Shown here in pieces: positions 32,449-40,885 of a stretch of 64,000 nt of DNA (its first letter is position 1; every line of letters starts with the position of its first letter). Origin of the DNA: Hamadaea flava (GTDB lineage Bacteria; Actinomycetota; Actinomycetes; Mycobacteriales; Micromonosporaceae); assembly GCF_024172085.1 (NCBI RefSeq), contig NZ_JAMZDZ010000001.1:5890001-5954000 (forward strand). The letters run 5' to 3'. The notes beneath the pieces are model-generated. The model made no database searches. It was not told where the DNA came from and was given only the letters and a program-made list of their open reading frames with translations. A program made the translations under genes and the position numbers.

Positions 32449-33087
32449 TCAGCGCCGCCCGAACTGCCCCTGGTGGACTACGTCGGCGACGGTTCGGCGA
32501 CGCTCGCCGAGTTGCGGGTTCTGGGGCGGGAGGTCGGGGGCTCGGTAGCCGATGGCCACCGCTCCGATCGGGTCATACTCAGCGGGTACGCCGAACTCCG
32601 CGCGGAACGCGTCGAGGTGAGCGGGGACCGCGCCCACGTCGTTGGAGATCTCTGCGGGCGGCATGATCCAGAACAGGAAGCCGCCCAAGCCCTCGTCGAC
32701 CGCGCTGAGCAGCATGAGCATGGTCGCCATTCCCGCGTCGATGTACCAGTACGGCGCCGGCCACTTCTGCTCGGCGTTCTCCAGCGTCCAGCCCTTGTCT
32801 GGTTGGGCGTACCGCTCGAGGTAGCGCGCCTTGTGGGCGAGGGGGATGACGACGAGCGGTGCGTTCATCGTGGCGGGGGTGTAGCGGACCTGGTTCTGAA
32901 CGAACGGGCAGAACCGGGCGCGATCCTCCGCCGAGGTCAGCACGAGGAACTCCCAGCCCTGGGCGAAGCCGGCGGATGGGGCACGCAGCGCGTTGGCGAG
33001 GATGCGCTCCACGATGTCGGGGGCGAGCGGGCGATCCTCGAACTGGCGGACCATTCGCCGTCGGCGGATGACGTCTGCGAATTCCAT
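32449..33087 (-). CDS. nitroreductase-family protein
   Basis: 212 residues from ATG 33087 (MEFADVIRRRRMVRQF); the upstream extension crosses a palindrome and is unlikely. The family start is clear: RRRRMVRQFEDRPL, then LANALRAPSAGFAQGWEFLV with the FMN-binding Ser/Gly region. Later DAGMATMLMLLSAVDEGLGG and GVPAEYDPIGAVAIGYRAPD close the fold. Such FMN enzymes reduce nitro, quinone or flavin-linked substrates with NAD(P)H. It appears to be a single gene, with the tRNA to its left and the MarR-GNAT gene upstream on the same strand. Confidence 0.9.
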   Translation of the reverse strand: MEFADVIRRRRMVRQFEDRPLAPDIVERILANALRAPSAGFAQGWEFLVLTSAEDRARFCPFVQNQVRYTPATMNAPLVVIPLAHKARYLERYAQPDKGWTLENAEQKWPAPYWYIDAGMATMLMLLSAVDEGLGGFLFWIMPPAEISNDVGAVPAHLDAFRAEFGVPAEYDPIGAVAIGYRAPDLPPQNPQLGERRRTVADVVHQGQFGRR

Positions 33088-33182
33088 GATCGTGGATTGT
33101 TGCAGACTCGCAGCCCGTTCGCGGCCCTCTTCGTCCCGGCCCTCCCCTCCCGCCCTGGACGCGGCGATCACGCCGAAGCGCG

Positions 33183-33246
33183 CGTTGATCATGGGGTTTC
33201 CAGTGCCGACACACCGGCGACACCAGAGTTAACTCCATGATCAACG
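33183..33246 (-). terminator. GATCA-type palindrome after the MarR-GNAT gene
   Basis: Arms CGTTGATCATGG (33183-33194) and CCATGATCAACG (33235-33246) are perfect over 12 bp, with partial pairing further in. It lies between the stop of the MarR-GNAT gene and the start of the nitroreductase gene. Confidence 0.6.
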
Positions 33247-33297
33247 GGGAGAGGGTGGGGAGAGGGCGGAGGTGGGCGGGGAGAGGGAGGGAGGAGG

Positions 33298-34158
33298 TCA
33301 GTGGGGGAGGGGGAGGGCGAAGAAGCGTTGGCCGTGTACGTCGTCTCCGTAGGGAGGGATCTCGGTGTACCCGAGGGCTTGGTAGAGCGCGATGGCTTCG
33401 GGCAGCGCCTCGTGCGTATTCAGGCGCAGTTCGGCGTATCCGAGGGAGGCGGCGTGGGATTCCAGGGCGGCCAGCAGTCGCCGGCCGACGCCGAGGCGCC
33501 GGGCGGACGGGCTCACCCACATGTGCTTGATTTCCGCGGTGGTCGCGGAAAGCGGGCGAAGTCCTACGCAGCCCACGGGTGAGACTCCGTCCGACGCCAC
33601 GAGGAAGAGGGCGAACGCGGTCGCCGGCAGGAGGTCGTCCGGTCCGTATCCCTCCGGGAAACGACGGGACAGCTCTTCGGCGTACGCGTGGAGGCAGGAG
33701 CGAGCGACGGCGGATCCGGCGGCGACGGGCTGGACCTGGATGGCCGCGAGCCGCAGGAGGCGCTGGACCTCTTCCATCGCGTCAGCGAGGCGTTTGCGCT
33801 GGTCAGGCGTGAGTGGGTCGATGAGCGTGGTGACCGATTCGTCGGATCGGGTGTCTAGATCCGACACTGCCGCGTGGCCGGCGTCGGTGAGGACGGCGAT
33901 CCGGGCGCGGCCATCGTCCGGGTGGCGGTCGAGTTTGAGCAGGTCCTGGCGTTCCAGGGCGCGCAGGAGGCGGCTCAGGTAGCCGGAGTCGAGGCCGAGC
34001 CGAATCCGGACGGAACGGACATCGGGGTCGCGCGACAGCTCGTAGAGGAGGCGGGCCTCGCCGAGCGAGTGCTGGCCCAGGTAATGGTCGGTCAGTACGC
34101 CAATGCGCTGCGTGTAGTACCGATTGAACTCCCGGATGCGACCGGTGACCTGCTCCAT
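33298..34158 (-). CDS. MarR-type regulator fused to GNAT acetyltransferase
   Basis: 286 residues from ATG 34158 (MEQVTGRIREFNRYY). Residues about 30-110 are a MarR winged helix (GLDSGYLSRLLRALERQDLL, then DGRARIAVLTDAGHAAV). Residues about 145-286 are a GNAT domain with the acetyl-CoA motif SPSARRLGVGRRLL and the end ALYQALGYTEIPPYG. MarR-GNAT fusions occur widely and may couple ligand acetylation to repression; substrates are generally unknown. A strong promoter with an embedded palindrome reads this gene, and a divergent efflux operon starts 72 bp away. The spacing from the -10 box to ATG implies a leaderless mRNA. Confidence 0.92.
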   Translation of the reverse strand: MEQVTGRIREFNRYYTQRIGVLTDHYLGQHSLGEARLLYELSRDPDVRSVRIRLGLDSGYLSRLLRALERQDLLKLDRHPDDGRARIAVLTDAGHAAVSDLDTRSDESVTTLIDPLTPDQRKRLADAMEEVQRLLRLAAIQVQPVAAGSAVARSCLHAYAEELSRRFPEGYGPDDLLPATAFALFLVASDGVSPVGCVGLRPLSATTAEIKHMWVSPSARRLGVGRRLLAALESHAASLGYAELRLNTHEALPEAIALYQALGYTEIPPYGDDVHGQRFFALPLPH

Positions 34159-34165
34159 GCGAAAA

Positions 34166-34194
34166 AGTATCTGACTAAAGTCAGCTATTCTCAA
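34166..34194 (-). promoter_or_regulatory. promoter and MarR-type operator of the MarR-GNAT gene
   Basis: On the minus strand TTGAGA (34189-34194) and GATACT (34166-34171) are 17 bp apart. The palindrome CTGAC-TAAA-GTCAG (34171-34184) fills the spacer, a classic place for self-repression. The start codon (34158) lies about seven bases beyond the -10 box, so transcription probably starts at the ATG. The same operator could control the divergent efflux genes. Confidence 0.65.
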
Positions 34195-34229
34195 GGCAAC
34201 GCGGCGACGGGAAAACGCGTCCATCGATT

Positions 34230-35213
34230 GTGCTGAAGCGAATCTTCACGGCCCTGGCCGTGCTCGCGGTGACCGCCGCGTGCTCCAACAGTGGCGAGCA
34301 GACCGACACGCCGAGTCTGACGCAGCGCGGGACGATCGTGACGACCGCAAAACCCACCCGCCAAGACCTGGCCAACCGGGTGAGCCTCACCGGCAAGGTC
34401 ACGGTCAACCCGGTGTTCGGGCTGGTCGCGCCGGTGACCGGGCAGGTCCGGTACGTGACGGTGACGACGCCGACGAGCACGCCGAAGAAGGCGACCAAGG
34501 TGGCCACGGTCGTGGCGAAGGGCAAGTCGCACGTCGTGAACGTGCCGGCCGGAGCGATCTTCACGGGACGGCTGGCCGACGATCGGTCCACAGTGCAGGC
34601 CGGGATGCCGATCGTCTCCGCCAAGCACGTCGGCTACGGGATCGTCGCCGACATCGACGGGGCGCAGGCTTACAAGATCTCCGGGGCGCTGTCGACGGTC
34701 CGCGCGCAGATCACCAACGGACCCGGCCCGTTCGACTGCACGGTGCTCGGCACGATCGCCGCGCTGCCCGCCGGGGTCATTCCCGACCCGCCGGCTCAGC
34801 AACCCGATCCGGCCGCGTCGCCGTCCACGCCACCGGTGGTCAAGGAACCGCAGCAGAACACCCCGCCATCCGAACCGACCGGCATGCGCGTCGTCTGCAT
34901 CGCGCCCGCCTCGGTCAAACTCATCAACGGCGCCGCGGTCACCATCGAGGTGGTCACCGAGCGCGCGACCAACGTGCTGGTCCTGCCGGTCGAGGCGGTC
35001 GCGGGTGGTCAGGGCAAAGGCCAGGTCGAGGTGGTACGCGCGGATGGGACCCACGAGACCCGGGAAGTGGTGCTGGGGCTCACGGACGGGAAGGTCATCC
35101 AGATCAAGTCGGGGCTGACCGAGGCCGACACCGTGATGATTCCCGGGCCGGACCTCCCGCCCGCGCAGAACACGGGTGAACAGGGCGGACCCGGTGCCGT
35201 GGTGACCAAGTGA
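34230..35213 (+). CDS. lipoprotein adaptor of a MacB-like efflux system
   Basis: 327 residues from GTG. A lipoprotein signal ends in VTAACSN with the lipobox Cys at about 18. The N-terminal strand region (VSLTGKVTVNPVFGLVAPVTG) is the start of a membrane-fusion/adaptor barrel. A Pro-rich segment (PPAQQPDPAASPSTPP) splits the barrel-like domain, and the C-terminus (VLPVEAVAGG, EVVRADG, REVVLGLTDGKVIQIKSGLTEADTVMI) is a typical HlyD/MacA distal beta-domain. The stop overlaps the ATPase start (GTGA), so the three genes are one operon, divergent from the MarR-GNAT gene. Transported compound unknown. Confidence 0.88.
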   Translation: MLKRIFTALAVLAVTAACSNSGEQTDTPSLTQRGTIVTTAKPTRQDLANRVSLTGKVTVNPVFGLVAPVTGQVRYVTVTTPTSTPKKATKVATVVAKGKSHVVNVPAGAIFTGRLADDRSTVQAGMPIVSAKHVGYGIVADIDGAQAYKISGALSTVRAQITNGPGPFDCTVLGTIAALPAGVIPDPPAQQPDPAASPSTPPVVKEPQQNTPPSEPTGMRVVCIAPASVKLINGAAVTIEVVTERATNVLVLPVEAVAGGQGKGQVEVVRADGTHETREVVLGLTDGKVIQIKSGLTEADTVMIPGPDLPPAQNTGEQGGPGAVVTK

Positions 35214-35908
35214 CCGCGCTGATCGAACTGACCGGCGTCACCAAGACGCTCAAAGGGCAGCAGGAGCCGCGCACCATCCTGTCGGGAGTGGACCTCGCCG
35301 TCCACGCCGGCGAGAGCGTGGCGATCCTGGGTCGCTCGGGCTCCGGCAAGAGCACACTGCTCAGCCTGATCGGCCTGTTCGACCGGCCGGACGGCGGGCA
35401 GTACCTGCTCAACGGCAAGGACATCACCAAGCTGCGGGAACGCAAGGCGGCCGCGCTGCGCAGCGCCGAGTTCGGCTTCGTGTTCCAGCGGTTCTTCCTG
35501 CTCAAGCATCTGACCGCGGCGCAGAACGTGGCGATGGCGCTGGTCAACGGGCAGGGCTGGCTGCCCCGGCGGCACCGCAAGACGAAGGTGATGGCGGCGC
35601 TGGAACAGGTCGGCATCGCGCACCTGGCCAAGCATCGGCCGGCCCGGCTGTCCGGCGGCGAACAGCAGCGGGTCGCGGTGGCGCGGGCGTTGGTCCGGCA
35701 GCCGAAGGTCCTGCTCGCCGACGAGCCGACGGGTGCGCTCGACACCGAGACCGGCAACCTCGTGATCGACGTCCTGCACGCGACCACGGAGTTGGGCTGC
35801 GGGCTGGTCCTCGTGACGCACGACTGGGATCACGCCCGCCGCATGGGACGCGTCGTACGCCTCTCGGAAGGCGTACTGCACACGGAGGATGCGGGGGTCC
35901 TGGCGTGA
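35210..35908 (+). CDS. ABC transporter ATP-binding protein (MacB-like)
   Basis: 232 residues from GTG overlapping the upstream stop. It has Walker A GRSGSGKST at about 40-48, Q-loop FGFVFQRFF, signature LSGGEQQRVAVARAL, Walker B VLLADEPTGALD and the switch His in LVTHDWDHA. The sequence type is LolD/MacB. It energises the permease encoded next, whose start overlaps its stop. Confidence 0.96.
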   Translation: MTALIELTGVTKTLKGQQEPRTILSGVDLAVHAGESVAILGRSGSGKSTLLSLIGLFDRPDGGQYLLNGKDITKLRERKAAALRSAEFGFVFQRFFLLKHLTAAQNVAMALVNGQGWLPRRHRKTKVMAALEQVGIAHLAKHRPARLSGGEQQRVAVARALVRQPKVLLADEPTGALDTETGNLVIDVLHATTELGCGLVLVTHDWDHARRMGRVVRLSEGVLHTEDAGVLA

Positions 35909-37224
35909 GGCGGTTCTCCGGGCGGCTGCGATCCGCCCTCATCATCGGCGTCCAGGGCATCCGCGCCCGCAAGACACGTACGCTGCTGTCGATCGTCAGC
36001 CTGTTCCTCGGCGTACTCGCCGTCGTCGTGGTGCAAGCCGGAGCCGAGACGGCCAACCGAGCCGCGCTGGCCAACATCGAACTGATGATGGGCAAGGACG
36101 GCACCATCCAGATGTGGGTGCCGGACGACAAGCACGCCATCTCGCTCACCCTCGACACGCTCAAGGGGCGTACGGACGCCGTCGGCGCCCTCGGCGTCAG
36201 CGCGATCATCGGCGAACCCGGCGTAAACCCGATCAATCCCGGTGGCGCTCCGCTCGACCAGCCGTACGACTTCGGGCCGCAGGGGCGTGGCCAGTTCTTC
36301 TGCGACGCGCAGGGCTACTGCAAGGAGGTCCCGCCGCAGCAGCAGACCGAACAGATGCCCACCGGCGCCGCGATCGAACTCAGCCTCACCGGGCTCACCG
36401 GCGACGTGCGGCCGTTCCGCCCATACCAACTGGTCGCTGGGCTTTGGCTCGACTTCACCGGCCCGCCGTCGCTGGCCCCGCGCGTCGTCGTCAACAAGGC
36501 CGCCGCCATCGGATTCGGCCGGTACCAGATTCCAGCGGAGATGCGCATCCGTGGCGCCAAGGCCAACCCGACCCCGCGGATCATCGGCGTCGTCGACGAC
36601 GGGCGGGATCAGCCGGCGGCGTACGTGCGGGCGGATGAGCTGACGAACTGGGTCCCGACGACCACCCAGGGCCTGTTCGGCGGGATGGAAGTCCTGCGTA
36701 CGCCGGACGCGCACGACGTCGAGCAGATCCTGAAGCGGCGCCTGCTGGCCGACGGACTGACCAGCGACCAGATCAGCTCGAACATGATCCAGTCCAAGAA
36801 GGAGATCGAGGGCCAGCTGGCCATGTTCCGGCTGATCTTCCTCGGCATCGCCGGACTGGTCCTGCTCATCGGCATCGCGGGCATCCTCAACGTCGGCCTC
36901 GCCACCGTCGGCGAACGCGTCGAGGAATTCGCGCTCCGCCGAGCAGTCGGCACACCCAGATCCCTCCTGGCCGGCATCGTCCTCGCCGAAACCCTGCTGA
37001 CCGGGCTGTTCACTGCAGCGGCGGCAATCGGCGTCGCCTCCGTATGCCTGAAGATCGTCGGCCGCATCCTCGGCGGCCGGGAACCGGTCCTCGCCCACAT
37101 GGACTTCCCGTGGCAGGCCGGACTGGCCGGCATCCTCGCCGGGCTGGTGGCCGGGCTGCTCGGCGGCCTGATCCCCGCCATCCGGGCCGCGCGGATTCCC
37201 ATCGCGACCGTGATGCGCGCCTAG
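35905..37224 (+). CDS. ABC transporter permease (MacB/FtsX-like)
   Basis: 439 residues from GTG. One membrane span near the N-terminus (TLLSIVSLFLGVLAVVVVQAG), a large extracytoplasmic region (about 50-300), then three C-terminal spans (LIFLGIAGLVLLIGIAGILN; about 355-380; AGLAGILAGLVAGLLGGLIP). The coupling motif ALRRAVGTPRSLL is the FtsX-domain signature. It ends the efflux operon and is followed by a strong palindrome. Confidence 0.95.
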   Translation: MRRFSGRLRSALIIGVQGIRARKTRTLLSIVSLFLGVLAVVVVQAGAETANRAALANIELMMGKDGTIQMWVPDDKHAISLTLDTLKGRTDAVGALGVSAIIGEPGVNPINPGGAPLDQPYDFGPQGRGQFFCDAQGYCKEVPPQQQTEQMPTGAAIELSLTGLTGDVRPFRPYQLVAGLWLDFTGPPSLAPRVVVNKAAAIGFGRYQIPAEMRIRGAKANPTPRIIGVVDDGRDQPAAYVRADELTNWVPTTTQGLFGGMEVLRTPDAHDVEQILKRRLLADGLTSDQISSNMIQSKKEIEGQLAMFRLIFLGIAGLVLLIGIAGILNVGLATVGERVEEFALRRAVGTPRSLLAGIVLAETLLTGLFTAAAAIGVASVCLKIVGRILGGREPVLAHMDFPWQAGLAGILAGLVAGLLGGLIPAIRAARIPIATVMRA

Positions 37225-37237
37225 CGTTTCGCCACCA

Positions 37238-37290
37238 GATCAGGGTTGTGCATGCTTCCGAGGGCTCCGGAAGCATGCACAACCCTGATC
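37238..37290 (+). terminator. GATCA-type palindrome after the efflux operon
   Basis: A perfect 23-bp stem (37238-37260 with 37268-37290) starting GATCAGGGTT, around a 7-base loop, 14 bases after the permease stop. Confidence 0.85.
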
Positions 37291-37401
37291 CGCATGGATG
37301 AGGCGTCGGCGCTGTCGGAAATCCGCCTTGACCAGCGGCTTTCGGGGCAACGCGAGGGTGATCGCGTCTCTACCATGGGGGTTCTCTGAGGAGAAAGGAC
37401 A

Positions 37402-38925
37402 GTGGTGACAGAGCCCGCAATGGTCCTACCGGAACCACCCCGCCTCGCCCCGGTCTCCGTGCGGCGCAGTCGCGGTCCCATGCTGCTCGTCGGCACCCTC
37501 GTTCTCGCCCTGCTGCTCGGCATCGGCGGCTGGGCCGGGTTGACGCTGATGGCGGCGGCCGGTCCGCAAGCCGCCGAGATCACGCCGGGCGACGTCGTCG
37601 CGTTCGCCGCAGTCGACCTCGCGCCGGGTCTCGGCCAGCAGCGCAAACTCTCGGCCCTCCTGGCCAAGTTCCCGAAGGCGTTCACTGCGGACGGCGACGT
37701 GCGGGTGGACGACAAGGATCTCACCAACGACGTCACCCCGTGGCTCGGCGGGCGGTTCGGCGCGGCGCTGTGGGTCCACGAGAAGGAGGCGTACACGCTG
37801 CTCGTGGCGGCCAGCCGCGACGACCGCAAAGCTCGCGAGGGCCTGGAACGTCTGCGGGGCCGCGAAGGCTCGGGCAAGTTCGGCTTCGTCGTCGGCGACG
37901 GCTACGTCGTCACAGCAAGGGGTACGCGTGACGCCCAGGCCGCGGCCGAGGCGGCGAACGCAGCGGCCCAGGCCACCCCGTTGGCCGGGGTCCAGGCGTA
38001 CGCCGACGCCGTGAAATGGCTGCCGGAAGAGCACTTCGCCCACGCGTACGCCGACCTCGCCGAGGCGGGTGAGGCGATGACCGCCATGATGATGTCGCAG
38101 ATGACGGACCTCGGTATGGATGAAGAGGAGATCCCCGAAGGTGTCCTGGCCGAGGAGTTCATCTCGTCGAACATGTTCTTCGGCGTACCGGGCCTGGCTG
38201 GAAAGCAGCAGGGCACCCTCGTCGTCGGCGCCAGCGCGACCGACGACGGCGTCGACGTCCGCTACCGCACCTTCGGAGCGGCCGGAACGGCAGTGGCCGC
38301 TCCAGCCGCCGATCTGATCGCCGCGGTCGGCGAAATGTCCGCCGACGCCATGGTCGCGGGTTCGGCCGCGATCGGGAAGGCGCCGGAGGGCCTCGACGGC
38401 TTGTTCGGTCCGACCACGCTCGACCCCGAGGATCTGGAAGGGCTGGACCCCAAGCAGATCGCGGAGATCCAGGCGGAGTTGGCGAAGACCCCGGACTTCT
38501 CGAAGGCCATCAAGGCCCTCGACTCCTCGCTGGTGACGTTCGCCGTGACGGGTGTGCGGGGCGAGCTGCCCCTGCTGTCCGCGACCCTGCAGACAAAGGA
38601 CCCGGCCGCCTCGGCGGACCTGGCGGCGGCACTGAAGTCACTGGAGATGAAGCTGTCGGTCAACGTCACCGGCAACACCGTCCGGGCCGTCTCCGACGGC
38701 TACACCGCGACGGCGAAGCTCTCCAGCTCGCCGCTGTTCCAGAAGGCGATCGAGGGGCTGCCGAGCCATCCGGACCTGCTCGTCTACGTCGACCTGCCGA
38801 AATACCTCGCCCCTTCCGAGATCGCGGGTATGCGTGAATTCGCGGCCCCGATCAAGGCGGTCGCTGTCGCGTCGGCACCACTCGGCAGCGACAGCGAGGG
38901 CATGGTGCGCCTGATCATCGAATGA
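37402..38925 (+). CDS. DUF3352-like membrane-anchored protein
   Basis: 507 residues from GTG with GAGGAGAAAGGAC upstream. A short Pro-rich cytoplasmic N-terminus precedes one membrane span at about 28-52 (MLLVGTLVLALLLGIGGWAG). The large outer part begins ITPGDVVAFAAVDLAPGLGQQRKL and has WLGGRFGAALWV and VVGDGYVVTARGTRDA, matching DUF3352. The middle is Met/Ala-rich and acidic. A second beta-rich half repeats the pattern (SSLVTFAVTGVRGELPLLSAT). Function is unknown; it may belong to the envelope. It stands alone with its own terminator. Confidence 0.9.
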   Translation: MVTEPAMVLPEPPRLAPVSVRRSRGPMLLVGTLVLALLLGIGGWAGLTLMAAAGPQAAEITPGDVVAFAAVDLAPGLGQQRKLSALLAKFPKAFTADGDVRVDDKDLTNDVTPWLGGRFGAALWVHEKEAYTLLVAASRDDRKAREGLERLRGREGSGKFGFVVGDGYVVTARGTRDAQAAAEAANAAAQATPLAGVQAYADAVKWLPEEHFAHAYADLAEAGEAMTAMMMSQMTDLGMDEEEIPEGVLAEEFISSNMFFGVPGLAGKQQGTLVVGASATDDGVDVRYRTFGAAGTAVAAPAADLIAAVGEMSADAMVAGSAAIGKAPEGLDGLFGPTTLDPEDLEGLDPKQIAEIQAELAKTPDFSKAIKALDSSLVTFAVTGVRGELPLLSATLQTKDPAASADLAAALKSLEMKLSVNVTGNTVRAVSDGYTATAKLSSSPLFQKAIEGLPSHPDLLVYVDLPKYLAPSEIAGMREFAAPIKAVAVASAPLGSDSEGMVRLIIE

Positions 38926-38931
38926 CGCTCG

Positions 38932-38961
38932 TGGCGGGCGGGTCCAGCGACCCGCCTGCCA
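38932..38961 (+). terminator. terminator of the DUF3352 gene
   Basis: A 13-bp stem with one mismatch (TGGCGGGCGGGTC / GACCCGCCTGCCA) and the loop CAGC, seven bases after the stop. The following 38962-39178 contain only a ~37-codon forward frame (ending at 39178) that I do not call a gene. Confidence 0.75.
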
Positions 38962-39178
38962 CAGCTCTGTCAGACCGGCCGCCCACCATCCGCTGGATCG
39001 CCAAGACGGCAGCAGGCGTGGCATGCATCAGGCACCCGATGTCCAGCTCCACCATCACGCGACGATGGCGATGAGCGTAGCGATCCGCACGATTCTGACC
39101 GCCGCGGGCTTCGAGAACGGTCCGGGCTACGACATGTCGCCCGCCTCGATCTGGGTGAGTCCGAAGCCGCTGGACTGA

Positions 39179-40066
39179 TCAGCGGGTCAGCGTCCCGAGG
39201 TTGCGGAAGATCCGGTCGAGCGTATGGACGTGCGGGTTCTCCTCGCGCCACACCAACCCCCATCGGAGGCTCGGCGCGTCGCGTATCGCCAGGTAGGTGA
39301 TGTCCGGCCGGGAGTAGAAGCGGGCGGCGTGCGCACCGAGCGGGTGGATCATCTGGCCGGCGCTGACCAGCCGCAGTATCTCCTCGAAGCCGGTCACGTA
39401 CTGACGGTTGTCGACCAGGCGGCCACGCGGGGTGGCGTAGGGGGTGTAGGCGTCTTCCCAGTAGTCCGGGATGTGCGGTTGCCCGGTTGCGACGAGGTGG
39501 CCGTCGCCGAGGATCTCCTGAGTGACTTCGCTCCGGCCGGCGAGCGTGCCGGCGGCGGAGACGGCGAGGACACGCGGTTCGCTGAAGACGACAGCGCCGA
39601 CGGTCAGGTCGGGCTCTTCGACGGGCAGCCAGGCGATCAGCGCCTCGATCTGTCCACTGCGGAGGGCGGTGAACGGGTCGACGAAACTGTTGAACCGGAT
39701 CTCCAGCCGACAGTCCGGATGGCGGGCACGGAACGCTTCCCAGGCGGGCATCAGGTCGTGGGCGACGTCCGGGATCAGGCCCACGCGCAGCACGCCCGTC
39801 AGGCCGCGCGCGGCCATCTTGGCGCGTTGCATCGTCGCGCGCAGCTCGTGGTGGACCAAGGCCAGATCAGCCCGCAGTTGTACGCCGAGCGGCGTGAGCG
39901 TGACGGTACGGCTGGTGCGGACGAACAGCGGTCCGCCGATCAGCCGTTCCTGCTTCTTGATGGCCTGGCTGACCCGGGACACCGTGACGTGCAACCGCGC
40001 TGCGGTCCGGCCGAAATGCAGTTCTTCGGCCAGCGTCAGGAAGATCTCGATGTCACGCAGTTCCAT
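39179..40066 (-). CDS. LysR-family transcriptional regulator
   Basis: 295 residues from ATG. The N-terminal winged HTH is canonical: MELRDIEIFLTLAEELHFG, RLHVTVSRVSQAIKKQERLI, PLFVRTSRTVTLTPLG. The remainder is the two-lobed LysR substrate-binding domain (GVLRVGLIPDVAHDL, FTALRSGQIEALIAWLP). It is divergent from a small membrane protein gene 138 bp away, with palindromes in between, so it probably controls both. Confidence 0.95.
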   Translation of the reverse strand: MELRDIEIFLTLAEELHFGRTAARLHVTVSRVSQAIKKQERLIGGPLFVRTSRTVTLTPLGVQLRADLALVHHELRATMQRAKMAARGLTGVLRVGLIPDVAHDLMPAWEAFRARHPDCRLEIRFNSFVDPFTALRSGQIEALIAWLPVEEPDLTVGAVVFSEPRVLAVSAAGTLAGRSEVTQEILGDGHLVATGQPHIPDYWEDAYTPYATPRGRLVDNRQYVTGFEEILRLVSAGQMIHPLGAHAARFYSRPDITYLAIRDAPSLRWGLVWREENPHVHTLDRIFRNLGTLTR

Positions 40067-40097
40067 GAGCAGCTCCGTTGATCGCTGGGTTAACGCA

Positions 40098-40149
40098 CGT
40101 TGCGAAACAACGCGTTGATCCCGCTTCGAGGAGAATCCCAGACTGGGAT
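40098..40149. promoter_or_regulatory. palindromes in the LysR divergent region
   Basis: CGTTG-CGAAA-CAACG (40098-40112) fits the T-N11-A layout of LysR sites. ATCCCAG-A-CTGGGAT (40135-40149) is a 7-bp perfect inverted repeat closer to the membrane protein gene. Confidence 0.5.
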
Positions 40150-40204
40150 CGCAATTTCAGGCCGGTCCGTCGCCTAGCGCGACGGCTACCCGAGAGGAAC
40201 TGCG

Positions 40205-40801
40205 ATGTCCGAGTACGCGCGGCGACCGACAGCGATCGGCATCGCCGTCGTCGCGAACCTGCTGATCGCGCTGGCCTTCCTGACCATTCCGCTGCTGGGA
40301 CTCGTCTATGGGGACGACGTGCAGACGGCGGCCGAACAGGAAGTCGTCGCCCAGGGGCTGCCGGTCTCCGTACTGGCCGACAACGAGCTCAGCTTCCGCG
40401 AATCCGGCGTGGCGATCGTCTTTCCCGTCGTCATCGCGCTCGGCATCGCTCTGCTGGGCTGGTGGCTGCGTACGGGACGGCCGGCGGCGCGGATCGTGTC
40501 GCTGATCGTGATGCCGGTGGTGATCCTCGCCAACGTGGCGATTCTGATCAGCAACGCGTCGGCAGTATCGGCGCTCCAGACGATGTTCGACCGGTCCAAC
40601 GATGCCGACCTGCGCCGGCTCGATGCTCAGGCGCTGTTCGACGCCGCGCTGGGGGCGTACCCGGATTGGCTGCCGGTGCTGACCTCGACCCGTAACACGG
40701 TGGTCTTCGGTTGCGCCGTGCTGGTCATCGTGCTGCTGCTCGCGCCGTCGGCCCGCGCCTACTTCCGGTCGGCCAAGCAACCGGCCACCACACCCGCCTG
40801 A
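40205..40801 (+). CDS. four-span membrane protein
   Basis: 198 residues from ATG with GAGAGGAACTGCG upstream. Hydrophobic spans at about 12-34 (IGIAVVANLLIALAFLTIPL), 70-88, 95-115 (IVSLIVMPVVILANVAILI) and 160-180 (VVFGCAVLVIVLLLAPSARA). An extracytoplasmic loop follows the first span. No family is recognised. The divergent LysR regulator is the likely controller; a hairpin closes the gene against the convergent MFS gene. Confidence 0.85.
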   Translation: MSEYARRPTAIGIAVVANLLIALAFLTIPLLGLVYGDDVQTAAEQEVVAQGLPVSVLADNELSFRESGVAIVFPVVIALGIALLGWWLRTGRPAARIVSLIVMPVVILANVAILISNASAVSALQTMFDRSNDADLRRLDAQALFDAALGAYPDWLPVLTSTRNTVVFGCAVLVIVLLLAPSARAYFRSAKQPATTPA

Positions 40802-40837
40802 CGCGACCGCCACGCGCCAATGCGGTTGGATGCGCAT

Positions 40838-40869
40838 GACCCGGCCGTCGCGTGGCGGACGGCCGGGTC
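40838..40869. terminator. bidirectional terminator
   Basis: A 12-bp perfect stem GACCCGGCCGTC / GACGGCCGGGTC with an 8-base loop between the convergent membrane protein and MFS genes. Confidence 0.8.
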
Positions 40870-40885
40870 GTGCGAACGAGTTCAG

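Noticed and set aside
39064-39178. A ~37-codon forward frame before the LysR gene end
   Set aside because: Too short, no ribosome site and no family; possibly a gene scrap but not supportable.
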